From JANSWP01 sp041941305 (GTDB taxonomy: Bacteria; Bacteroidota; Bacteroidia; Chitinophagales; Saprospiraceae): 11,191 bases of DNA. Positions 1-6,368 of this stretch are shown here, in pieces. The stretch's first letter is position 1. Each line of letters opens with the position of its first letter. The position numbers and the translations under genes were made by a program. Under the pieces are notes generated by a model. The model made no database searches. It was not told the origin of the DNA and saw only the letters and a program-made list of their open reading frames with translations. The DNA lies in assembly GCA_041941305.1 (NCBI GenBank), contig JBGTQJ010000112.1, forward strand, positions 1 to 11,191, given 5' to 3'.

Positions 1-89
1 TAAAGTAAATCCAGCAAACAAAAAACAATAACTTATTTATTTTACAATGTACTTACTTTATTTTTATTATTATTCAAAATTTACCTTTT

Positions 90-776
90 ATGCACTATAA
101 AAGCCTTTTGTTACTTTTTTCGTTTGCTTTTTTTTCCTGTGGCAACAATTCAGAAAATCAAGAAAAGACTTCCGATATGAACAAAACTGCTGAGTCAGCA
201 GAAAAAGTGGATACTGAAAAAACCAAAAATATTTTATTCTTTGGAAATAGTCTAACTGCCGGATACGGACTAGAGGACCCTTCTACCGACGGTTTTACGG
301 CATTAATCCAAAAAAGAATTGATTCCTTAGGGCTAAATTATAAAGTTATCAATGCAGGGTTGAGTGGAGAAACTACAGCTGGAGGAAGCGAACGTGTTGG
401 CTGGGTTTTGAGGCAGCCAGTAGATATATTTGTTTTGGAATTAGGTGGAAATGATGGCTTGCGGGGCATTGCGCCATCTAGTTCAAAAGACAACCTTCAA
501 TCCATAATCAATACAGTAAAAGAAAAATATCCGGAGGCAAAAATCATTCTTGCAGGAATGGAGGCACCTCCAAATATGGGTCAAAAATTCACCTCCGAAT
601 TTCGGGAAATGTACCCAAAATTAGCATCTGAAAACAATACTTCCCTAATTCCTTTCTTTTTAAAAGATGTAGGCGGCATCCCAGAAATGAACCAAAGAGA
701 TGGCATTCATCCTAATGAAGCCGGACAGAAAATTTTGGTGGAAAATGTTTGGGAAATCCTGAAGGATTTATTGTGA
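90..776 (+). CDS. SGNH/GDSL hydrolase lipoprotein (arylesterase / TesA-like)
   Basis: This encodes a 228-residue esterase-type enzyme, probably acting on acyl or aryl esters at the envelope. A short hydrophobic N-terminus ends in a lipobox FFSC with Cys17, so a lipoprotein is predicted; a Ser/Glu/Lys-rich linker (about 18-46) follows. SGNH blocks are visible in order: block I FGNSLTAGYG with nucleophile Ser54, block II NAGLSGE with Gly90, block III GGND with Asn121, and block V DGIHPN with Asp204 and His207. The fold is therefore complete and of the usual TesA size. Block I reads GNS and not GDS, a variation I believe is common in this subfamily. The ATG at 90 puts the signal peptide directly at the N-terminus. 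The 3' end overlaps the convergent AraC gene by 9 bp. The natural substrate cannot be read from sequence; thioesterase, lysophospholipase and arylesterase remain possible. Confidence 0.9.
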   Translation: MHYKSLLLLFSFAFFSCGNNSENQEKTSDMNKTAESAEKVDTEKTKNILFFGNSLTAGYGLEDPSTDGFTALIQKRIDSLGLNYKVINAGLSGETTAGGSERVGWVLRQPVDIFVLELGGNDGLRGIAPSSSKDNLQSIINTVKEKYPEAKIILAGMEAPPNMGQKFTSEFREMYPKLASENNTSLIPFFLKDVGGIPEMNQRDGIHPNEAGQKILVENVWEILKDLL

Positions 777-1679
777 TTTTCGAAATATAGACGGGGAAAC
801 TCCTTCTAATTTCTTAAATGCTTTTGTAAAAGATCTTCTGTCAGAGAAACCCAGTTTAAAAGCAATGTCTTCGAGGCTATATTCTCCCTGCATCATCTGT
901 TTGGCTTTCTCAAGCCGCAATTTCAAAACTTCCTGATAGGGCGTAATATCAAATACCTGCTTGTAAGTTCTAAGAAGATGATACTTGGAGAGGAAGGCGA
1001 TTTTTGCCAAATCATCCAATTGTAAGTTGGTGGTATAATTTTCAAAAATGTAGTTTCGAGCTAAGGTAAGCCGTTTAAATAATTCCTTTTTAGTACTTGC
1101 TTTGACTGAACTGATGTTATTAATTTGCCTATTGATCTTGATTTGCGATAGCATCAGTTTCTCTGCAAGAGTATAGTAAAAACCATTAAAATTGAAGGGC
1201 ATCTCTCCATTGGATTGGATCAATTGAAGCTTCAAATTCATTAAAAATTGCCCTAATTCGTTTTCTGTTAATCCATACAATTTTTCGGAAAAAACAGGGT
1301 TTTCATGCTTCCATTCGAATGGATCATTCAATTGCTGATCCGTATCAGAAACCCAATGGGCATATACTTCCCGAACGATCGTTGGGCTCACATATAGACA
1401 AATTGCCTCTACTTCTTCCTCAGATTTAAGAAAACAATCAAATTGGCGGTGTTTATTTACAACCAGATAATTTGTAGAAGAAACTTCATGGCACTCATTG
1501 TCTATAAAATAGTGCTCAATTCCCCTTACTCCCATTTTGATGGAAAGACCGGAGTCATCTACTCTTTTTGAAAATTCCTTTGTTCGGGAGTGTATAATTA
1601 GGTTTTCAAAGTTCAAATCATACTGCTGGAGATTTTCCCCAAATTCATGAACTTTAAGGCTATCAGTTAAAGTAGTCAT
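768..1679 (-). CDS. AraC-family transcriptional regulator
   Basis: This is a 303-residue DNA-binding regulator. The C-terminal ~100 residues form a typical AraC/XylS domain with two helix-turn-helix units: about 221-243 (LDDLAKIAFLSKYHLLRTYK) and about 269-291 (LEDIAFKLGFSDRRSFTKAF), followed by the usual GVSPSIFR end. The N-terminal ~190 residues match no ligand-binding domain I can name; they may be a cupin-like sensor. The reading frame stays open upstream to a TTG at 1703, but the ATG at 1679 is preferred, removing eight residues. The gene is convergent with the SGNH hydrolase and shares 9 bp with it. Its promoter should lie within 1680-1800, but I saw no convincing -33/-7 pair there. Targets are unknown; the closest candidates are itself and the hydrolase. 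Confidence 0.9.
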   Translation of the reverse strand: MTTLTDSLKVHEFGENLQQYDLNFENLIIHSRTKEFSKRVDDSGLSIKMGVRGIEHYFIDNECHEVSSTNYLVVNKHRQFDCFLKSEEEVEAICLYVSPTIVREVYAHWVSDTDQQLNDPFEWKHENPVFSEKLYGLTENELGQFLMNLKLQLIQSNGEMPFNFNGFYYTLAEKLMLSQIKINRQINNISSVKASTKKELFKRLTLARNYIFENYTTNLQLDDLAKIAFLSKYHLLRTYKQVFDITPYQEVLKLRLEKAKQMMQGEYSLEDIAFKLGFSDRRSFTKAFKKLEGVSPSIFRKSQ

Positions 1680-1800
1680 AGCTTGATATTTAGTATTCTG
1701 CAAAAAATTATTGCTGGAAGTTATTAGGAATTAAACTCCTCAGGCTAAAATTCCAACCTTTTTTAAGCTGTCATCGATCCTATCTCAACCAGCGTTAAGA

Positions 1801-1827
1801 TTGTTGTAATCCTGGTCTTTAGCTTTT
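1801..1827 (+). promoter_or_regulatory. Candidate promoter ahead of the small ORF
   Basis: TTG at 1801-1803 is followed after 16 nt by TAGCTTTT at 1820-1827, matching the Bacteroidota -7 consensus TAnnTTTG at seven of eight positions. The predicted start of transcription would be near 1833, about 17 nt before the ATG at 1850. Such matches are frequent in AT-rich DNA, so this is only suggestive. Confidence 0.25.
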
Positions 1828-1849
1828 ATGGCAGAAAAATACGCCTCAC

Positions 1850-1996
1850 ATGAAGAAAAAACTAAACTCACTTAGGCTAATAGACATACCAGGAATTTCA
1901 ATAGATAAAGACAAAATCTTTCGGGAGGAAGTTGTCAGGTATATTTTAGACAGAACGGGTTCACAGATTTCTGATCCCTTTTTAATTTATCTTTAA
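1850..1996 (+). CDS. Possible small protein, 48 residues, unknown function
   Basis: An ATG at 1850 opens a 48-codon frame ending in TAA at 1994-1996. The predicted peptide starts MKKKLNSLRLIDIPGISID, continues with a charged middle (KDKIFREEVVRYILDRTG) and ends SQISDPFLIYL. The start is lysine-rich with spaced leucines and resembles the leaders of Bacteroidota ribosomally made peptide precursors, which often begin with a KKKLNSLxL pattern. However, there is no Gly-Gly cleavage site, no Cys-rich core and no modification enzyme nearby. A chance ORF, a decayed gene end or a small regulatory peptide are equally possible. The gap it lies in and the candidate promoter upstream are the only supporting context. 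I do not recognise the family. Confidence 0.3.
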   Translation: MKKKLNSLRLIDIPGISIDKDKIFREEVVRYILDRTGSQISDPFLIYL

Positions 1997-2089
1997 TTTC
2001 CTGAACATTGGAGATCCTTTTTTGTTGGTAGCAAGACAGTTGATTCGAGTTAAATTTTTCTTTTTCAACCACTTAATAGCAAATCCTGT

Positions 2090-2097
2090 TATTTTTG
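2090..2097 (+). promoter_or_regulatory. Candidate -7 element of the Crp/Fnr gene
   Basis: TATTTTTG matches the Bacteroidota -7 consensus TAnnTTTG at all eight positions and lies about 70 nt upstream of the ATG at 2167. No clear -33 TTG is found at the expected distance; the nearest T-rich stretch is at 2061-2065. This would give a leader of roughly 60 nt. Confidence 0.3.
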
Positions 2098-2166
2098 GGT
2101 TTCAACCTTATTTAGTGATTCAATCTCGTTTTCTCTCAATTTAAAAAAATCAACTTCAAAAAGTAT

Positions 2167-2856
2167 ATGGACAACCAATCCTATTGGTACCTGGAAAACA
2201 TTGATGTAACTGGTTTTTTTTGCCCAAAAAAAATGGCAGCCAGTCATGATGCTCTGCCGCACAAACACTTTTCAAAAGGAGAATACATTTATCTACCTGA
2301 AGAAATGTCAGACAAAATATTCTTCCTTGTGGACGGAAGGGTAAAAATCGGAACCTATGGTGAGTCTGGAAAAGAAATCACCAAAGCCATTTTAGGACAA
2401 GGAGAAGTTTTTGGTGAGTTATCATTGATTGGAGAGGCTCAACGACGCGATTTTGCCATAGCAATGGAGGATTCTAGAGCATGTGTGGTCTCCGCAGATG
2501 AAATGAAATCCTTGTTGAAAGACCACAGTGGATTGAGTATTTTTTTAATGAAAATCATGGGCAATCGCATGCTCGAAATGGAACAACGATTGGAATCCCT
2601 GGTTTTTAAAGATTCCCGCACCAGAATAGTTGAATTCTTGAAAAGTTTGGGAGAAAAGAAGGGGAGGCGCATTGGCTATGAAATGGAAGTACGAAAATTC
2701 CTGACCCACCAGGAAATTGCCAACCTGACCGCTACTTCCCGTCAAACCGTAACCACAGTACTTAATGAATTGAGGAATAAAAATATTTTGACTTTCAACA
2801 GAAGAAGACTTTTGATAAGAGATATGGAAGCATTGGGCGCTGAGGCACACGCTTAA
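2167..2856 (+). CDS. Crp/Fnr-family transcriptional regulator
   Basis: This 229-residue protein has the two-domain layout of the Crp/Fnr family. Residues about 35-115 form the cyclic-nucleotide-binding-like beta roll, with GEVFGELSLIG (80-89) followed by an Arg pair at 93-94 where CRP holds its phosphate-binding Arg. A long dimerisation helix spans about 118-150. The winged helix contains FLTHQEIANLTATSRQTVTT (178-197) as the helix-turn-helix, with a wing after it. There is no N-terminal cysteine cluster typical of FNR iron-sulfur sensors (only Cys19 and Cys106), so an oxygen-sensing [4Fe-4S] role is unlikely. Whether it binds cAMP or another ligand is not decidable here. The N-terminal ~30 residues are variable. 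The gene is convergent with lgt and ends 46 bp before it, in the hexamer array. Confidence 0.92.
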   Translation: MDNQSYWYLENIDVTGFFCPKKMAASHDALPHKHFSKGEYIYLPEEMSDKIFFLVDGRVKIGTYGESGKEITKAILGQGEVFGELSLIGEAQRRDFAIAMEDSRACVVSADEMKSLLKDHSGLSIFLMKIMGNRMLEMEQRLESLVFKDSRTRIVEFLKSLGEKKGRRIGYEMEVRKFLTHQEIANLTATSRQTVTTVLNELRNKNILTFNRRRLLIRDMEALGAEAHA

Positions 2857-2862
2857 ACCTTT

Positions 2863-2910
2863 GAACTTAAACTTAAACTTAGACTTAGACTTAAACTTAG
2901 ACTTAAACTA
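2863..2910. repeat. Degenerate hexamer tandem array (8 units)
   Basis: Eight head-to-tail 6-bp units run GAACTT, AAACTT, AAACTT, AGACTT, AGACTT, AAACTT, AGACTT, AAACTA. The consensus is A(A/G)ACTT, and nearly all variation is an A/G change at the second position. The array begins 6 bp after the Crp/Fnr stop codon and runs through the lgt stop codon (2903-2905) into its last two codons. It has no internal dyad and so is not an intrinsic terminator. Confidence 0.85.
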
Positions 2911-4135
2911 CTTCTTTCTTAGCTCGCCGCCATAATATTATCGCTCCAAACACACCTATCAAGAATAAAATTGCGGAGATGATTTCTGCCTGAGTAATTT
3001 CACTGCCTAAAATATCATAGGTTACATTCACCCGAATCTTTTCAATCCAGAACCTTTCTATTCCATTGAGAATCAAATAAATGAAGAATATCATTCCTGG
3101 GATGGTCACGCGTTTCCGTATCGCCCACAAAAATCCACCTATCATGAAAGAGAAAATAGTCTCATAAAATGGGGTTGGATACACTTTTGGGTTTAGTTCG
3201 TGACAATAATTCACACCACAACACTCTTTACACATCATTTCTTTGGTCATCCCAGCATTACCCGATATTTGAGACCAGCAATCTGCATCGCATGCTGCAA
3301 TCAACTGCCCGGCATTATTGACATTCATAGGAAACTCATAAGCCCACATCCAATCAGGCAAAAACCACCATTCTGGCATCGCAGCAGCAACTATTCCCCA
3401 ATCACCATCTCCTGCCAGTTGGCATCCAATTCGTCCAACTCCATAAGAAATGATCAATGCAGGCGCAACAGCATCTGCAAAATGCCAAAATGGAATTTTG
3501 AGCTTTTTCAGATACCACACTACTCCAAAATAACCGCAAATAAAGCCGCCATATACGGTCAACCCACTTCCTGAGAGCAAAGTCCCTAGCGGATCGTTGA
3601 AGAAGATGGAAGGCTCTTCAAGGATGCTAAAAAGCCGGGCACCGATGATTCCGGTAATGGCTGCTACAATCGTAATGTCTCCTATTCTATCATGGGGATA
3701 AACAGTTTCTGTAATTTCCTTTGGTTTGGGCAATGCTTCTTTTTTCTTTTCCCAATATCTCCAAAATGCGAAAACCCCTGCCAATAACAATCCAGCCCAG
3801 AAAACCCCTTTAGAGGATAAAATCACTCCTGCGGGATCCATCTGAAATTCAGAAAAGTTTTGAAAAACATAGAGCAATTTAAAACCAAGGATGAACCCAA
3901 AAATTCCATTGGATGCTATCTCCCAGGTAGTCGCCGGTTTTCCTACAACTATTTTTACCTTCTGAGGTTTGAATAATCCTTCCCCTGCTTTTCGCTTCAA
4001 TTCTAGATACAAAACCCAGGCAGCCGACAAAATTGCCAGCACAAGCAACAAACCAAAAGTCTTGAAAATAGAAGTCCAGTTATCTGGCTGAGTACCAATT
4101 AGGTAATGGAGTATATAAGAAAGATCTGGAAACAT
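2903..4135 (-). CDS. lgt: Prolipoprotein diacylglyceryl transferase
   Basis: Lgt transfers a diacylglyceryl group from phosphatidylglycerol to the lipobox cysteine of prolipoproteins in the inner membrane. From the ATG at 4135 the protein has 410 residues and many hydrophobic segments. Hallmarks are YGGFICG (195-201), the signature GRIGCQLAGDGDWG (234-247) with Arg235, PTPFYE (320-325), and ERFWIEKIR (360-368) near the C-terminus. It is much longer than the ~290-residue E. coli enzyme: there is an N-terminal extension of extra membrane segments (about 25-130), and a loop (about 270-318) with six cysteines at 282, 286, 302, 305, 306 and 311. The frame is open to an ATG at 4210, which would add 25 basic residues. 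A -7-like motif at 4218-4225 would place the transcript start near that codon, favouring 4135. The MBL-fold gene lies upstream on the same strand, 201 bp away. Confidence 0.95.
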   Translation of the reverse strand: MFPDLSYILHYLIGTQPDNWTSIFKTFGLLLVLAILSAAWVLYLELKRKAGEGLFKPQKVKIVVGKPATTWEIASNGIFGFILGFKLLYVFQNFSEFQMDPAGVILSSKGVFWAGLLLAGVFAFWRYWEKKKEALPKPKEITETVYPHDRIGDITIVAAITGIIGARLFSILEEPSIFFNDPLGTLLSGSGLTVYGGFICGYFGVVWYLKKLKIPFWHFADAVAPALIISYGVGRIGCQLAGDGDWGIVAAAMPEWWFLPDWMWAYEFPMNVNNAGQLIAACDADCWSQISGNAGMTKEMMCKECCGVNYCHELNPKVYPTPFYETIFSFMIGGFLWAIRKRVTIPGMIFFIYLILNGIERFWIEKIRVNVTYDILGSEITQAEIISAILFLIGVFGAIILWRRAKKEVV

Positions 4136-4217
4136 GTGACGATTTATTTTCCCCAGGGGGCGATTTTTGAATGACAGTTTTCGATGCTTGGAGAAGTCAT
4201 TTTCTCTCATCGAAGGG

Positions 4218-4225
4218 CAAAAATA
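4218..4225 (-). promoter_or_regulatory. lgt: Candidate -7 element of lgt
   Basis: On the minus strand this reads TATTTTTG, a full match to TAnnTTTG. It ends 7 nt before the upstream ATG at 4210 and about 82 nt before the ATG at 4135. No -33 TTTG is visible at the usual distance. If real, transcription would begin at or after the 4210 codon, which argues for the shorter Lgt start. Confidence 0.3.
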
Positions 4226-4315
4226 GGAAACGGGGTGAGATTTGGGTCTTTTGTGAAATGTTATTCGGTGAAATACCTCAATTTGAAGTTTAACAACATC
4301 AGAATAAAGCTCAAT

Positions 4316-4350
4316 CTACCTACTACCTACTCCATACTAAATACTACCTA
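4316..4350. repeat. Degenerate heptamer tandem array (5 units)
   Basis: Five 7-bp units follow each other: CTACCTA, CTACCTA, CTCCATA, CTAAATA, CTACCTA. On the minus strand this reads as TAGGTAG-type heptamers. The array covers the TAG stop codon of the MBL-fold gene (4337-4339) and its last codons (Gly-Ser-Ile region). Units 1, 2 and 5 are identical; units 3 and 4 differ at two positions each. No hairpin is formed. Confidence 0.75.
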
Positions 4351-5170
4351 TTAATTTCGCTTCCTCATCCCGCACTACTGCTCGTATCATGTTTAATGTC
4401 GATAATTCACCCAAAGACATCAGCCTAATTTGCCAATCGGATTTAAGACCCATTTGACTTAAAATGGCTTTCGGAGATAGCCCTTTATGGTACCATCTGG
4501 AAACCTTTTCATAAAATGCTTCAAAGAATTGGAGCTTTCGTTCCAGTTTGTTTTTTGCATTTTCAAACTGTGGATTGTGACTACAAAATAGAATGTTGAA
4601 ATCTAACTTCAACACCTTTCGAATTGATTCTATTTGTTCTTGCATGCTTTCTGCCCGCATAAAATATTTAATGTAGGAACTTACCCATAAATCTGCAGAA
4701 AACAACCAGCCTTTGTTTGCTTCATACAAACAAACCATGTCAGCTGCATGACCAGGGATTGGAATTATTTCAAAGGAATAATTAGGAGTTTGAAGGCTTC
4801 CTTCCTTGGCAATCAAATTGAAATTTGCTGGCCGGTTCCCCCAGGTCATCTTTTGAGCAGGACTTATATTGGGCGGATTTTTCATAATTTCTGCACAAAG
4901 TGGAGAAGAGTATGTTTGGCAAGAGAAATGCGCTTGAAATACTGCTAAATTTCCCGTGTGATCTTCATGGTGGTGGGTAATGAACAGTTGTTCTACTGGT
5001 AAGTCCTTTATACATCCAAAAATTTCTTTTTGCATGTTGCTGTGTCCTGTATCTATCATCAAGCCATCAACATAATAGATATGGGAAAACATTTTGGGTT
5101 TTCCAAGAGGATTAGAGCCAAACTTGAAGCATTGAACTTCCTTGTGCTTAAAGGTTAAAGATTGTTTCAT
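4337..5170 (-). CDS. MBL-fold metallo-hydrolase
   Basis: This 277-residue protein carries the metallo-beta-lactamase-fold motif THHHEDHTGN, giving His66, His68, Asp70 and His71 as metal ligands. Further ligands are likely His141 (IPIPGHAADM), Asp160 (LFSADLWV) and His198 (FCSHNP). A two-metal hydrolase is therefore well supported. There is no signal peptide, so it is probably cytoplasmic. The C-terminal ~75 residues are helical and may be a substrate-recognition part, as in glyoxalase II-like and RNase Z-like relatives, but no motif identifies the substrate. The ATG at 5170 is the natural start, after an A/T-rich leader. It is transcribed towards lgt and diverges from the hydroxylase gene with a 160-bp gap. 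Its stop codon lies inside the heptamer array. The exact reaction is unknown. Confidence 0.9.
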   Translation of the reverse strand: MKQSLTFKHKEVQCFKFGSNPLGKPKMFSHIYYVDGLMIDTGHSNMQKEIFGCIKDLPVEQLFITHHHEDHTGNLAVFQAHFSCQTYSSPLCAEIMKNPPNISPAQKMTWGNRPANFNLIAKEGSLQTPNYSFEIIPIPGHAADMVCLYEANKGWLFSADLWVSSYIKYFMRAESMQEQIESIRKVLKLDFNILFCSHNPQFENAKNKLERKLQFFEAFYEKVSRWYHKGLSPKAILSQMGLKSDWQIRLMSLGELSTLNMIRAVVRDEEAKLIGSI

Positions 5171-5257
5171 TCAGAAAAAATATCTTTAGATTTTCCAAAG
5201 TCAGAATTGGTTTAATATTTTCGTACAAATTTCAATTTATGCTAATAACTTCCTTTC

Positions 5258-5273
5258 TTTGAGAATTCTCAAA
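5258..5273. promoter_or_regulatory. Perfect 16-bp palindrome, candidate operator
   Basis: TTTGAGAATTCTCAAA is its own reverse complement over all 16 bases. It lies in the 160-bp divergent gap, 88 bp from the MBL-fold ATG and 58 bp from the hydroxylase ATG. The size and position suit a homodimeric regulator that could act on both genes. It also overlaps the TTG at 5259 that would begin the longer hydroxylase frame, which argues against that start. Confidence 0.45.
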
Positions 5274-5330
5274 ACCCTAAACATAAAACATTTTAGTATT
5301 TACATTGGAGGGGACTGTAAAATAATAAAC

Positions 5331-6152
5331 ATGGAAACGTTTTTAGACTTCTTTGAAACCATGCCGAATTGGCAAAAATTCTTGTGGATAGTCATTTGTA
5401 TTTCTGCAAACTGGATTGTGGAATTGGGAGCACCCTTAGTGAAGTTTGATTACAAAAAGTGGAAACATGCAGGTGTTAATTTCATTTTCCTGGCATGCGA
5501 CCTAACTATCAATATATTGTTTGGGTTGGCGACTTTAGGCATCTTTATCTGGATAGCCGAAAATCAATTTGGCTTGCTTTATATGTTTGATTTACCGATT
5601 TGGGCAGAACTATTCATTGCTATTGCTTTTTTAGACTTTATGGCCCAATACTTCATCCATTATTTACTACACAAAGTCAAATGGATGTGGAGATTTCACG
5701 TAGTACACCATAGCGATACTCAGGTAGATGTGACCACAGCGACCAGGCACCACCCTGGTGACTATGTCATGAGAGAAGCATTTGCCTTGATTGCCATTTT
5801 GATTTTAGGGATTCCAATCGCATATTACTTCTTTTATAGAATACTCACGGTTTTCTTTGCCTATTTTACACATGCCAATTACTACTTGCCACTTTGGCTG
5901 GATAAAACTTTAAGCTATGTTTTCATCACCCCAAATATGCATAAATTTCACCACCACTTCGAGCAGCCCTGGACAGATTCCAACTTTGGGAACATCTTCT
6001 CCTTTTGGGATAGAATTTTCGGCACCATGACTTATGATGACCCTCGAAAAGTGAAATATGGATTGGATATAACAGATGGTAGCAGAGATCAGGACGTCGC
6101 TTATCAATTTAAATTGCCCTTTGATAAGTTTTGGAAAACCAGGTATCAGTAA
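5331..6152 (+). CDS. Sterol desaturase / fatty acid hydroxylase superfamily membrane protein
   Basis: From the ATG at 5331 this is a 273-residue membrane protein of the fatty acid hydroxylase superfamily, diiron enzymes that use oxygen to hydroxylate, desaturate or cleave lipids. The clustered histidine motifs are present: HYLLH (110-114), HVVHH (123-127), RHHPGD (139-144), HANYY (181-185) and HKFHHH (204-209). Hydrophobic segments precede and separate them (about 14-33, 46-78, 90-108, 150-182). The conserved SNFGNIFSFWDRIFGT (217-232) near the C-terminus is also typical. The reading frame extends upstream to a TTG at 5259, but those 24 residues would cover the palindrome and look non-coding. 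The substrate is not identifiable; membrane fatty acids, sterols, hopanoids or carotenoids are options. It diverges from the MBL-fold gene and converges on the caspase gene. Confidence 0.9.
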   Translation: METFLDFFETMPNWQKFLWIVICISANWIVELGAPLVKFDYKKWKHAGVNFIFLACDLTINILFGLATLGIFIWIAENQFGLLYMFDLPIWAELFIAIAFLDFMAQYFIHYLLHKVKWMWRFHVVHHSDTQVDVTTATRHHPGDYVMREAFALIAILILGIPIAYYFFYRILTVFFAYFTHANYYLPLWLDKTLSYVFITPNMHKFHHHFEQPWTDSNFGNIFSFWDRIFGTMTYDDPRKVKYGLDITDGSRDQDVAYQFKLPFDKFWKTRYQ

Positions 6153-6254
6153 TCAATCAGACTCTCTAATTTTCCATAACGTGAGTCACCCCAAACTTTG
6201 GCAATAAAAACCCTTTAGCTTATTTTTCCTACTTAATCTATTGATATTCAATTT

Positions 6255-6307
6255 GTTGCGAGATGCAAGTTGCGAGGTGGTCAAACCCCTAACTTTCACC
6301 TCGCAAC
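6255..6307. repeat. Heptamer-like repeats and 11-bp inverted repeat in a convergent gap
   Basis: Three heptamer-like units GTTGCGA, GATGCAA, GTTGCGA lie at 6255-6275. GTTGCGAGGTG (6269-6279) is perfectly inverted as CACCTCGCAAC (6297-6307), leaving a 17-nt loop. The first copy, GTTGCGAGATG (6255-6265), could pair with the same right arm with one mismatch. The hairpin lies between the ends of the hydroxylase and caspase genes, so it could protect or end both transcripts. However, no U-run follows it on either strand, so it is not a classical intrinsic terminator. Confidence 0.6.
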
Positions 6308-6368
6308 AAAGGCCCATGAAATTCAATGATTAAACGTACAATCGAAAAATACGGGATGATTCAAGTTT

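Larger units (their letters stand above)
1680..2166. other. 487-bp gap between the AraC and Crp/Fnr genes
   Basis: This gap separates two divergently transcribed regulators. It contains one possible 48-codon ORF (1850-1996, +), a candidate promoter ahead of it, and a good -7 match ahead of the Crp/Fnr gene. The rest is AT-rich with homopolymer runs and no tRNA-like, riboswitch-like or terminator-like structure that I could find by eye. The length is more than two promoters need, so either a small gene, a small RNA or gene decay is plausible. Confidence 0.6.

Noticed and set aside
1..60. TAAAGTAA at 1-8 and its inverse TTACTTTA at 53-60
   Set aside because: Only 8 bp in very AT-rich DNA, which is expected by chance; no promoter elements align with it.
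90..776. GNS in place of GDS in block I of the SGNH hydrolase
   Set aside because: The nucleophile Ser and the other blocks are intact, and as far as I know Asp-to-Asn here is common in related arylesterases, so it does not suggest an inactive enzyme.
768..776. Nine-base overlap of convergent stop codons
   Set aside because: Short tail-to-tail overlaps are common in bacteria and need no special explanation.
2439..2850. Minus-strand open frames inside the Crp/Fnr gene
   Set aside because: The sense frame has a full cyclic-nucleotide-binding domain and helix-turn-helix; the antisense products have no recognisable features.
5259..5330. Upstream extension of the hydroxylase from TTG 5259
   Set aside because: It would start inside a perfect palindrome and add residues with no family match; the ATG at 5331 gives a normal-length protein.
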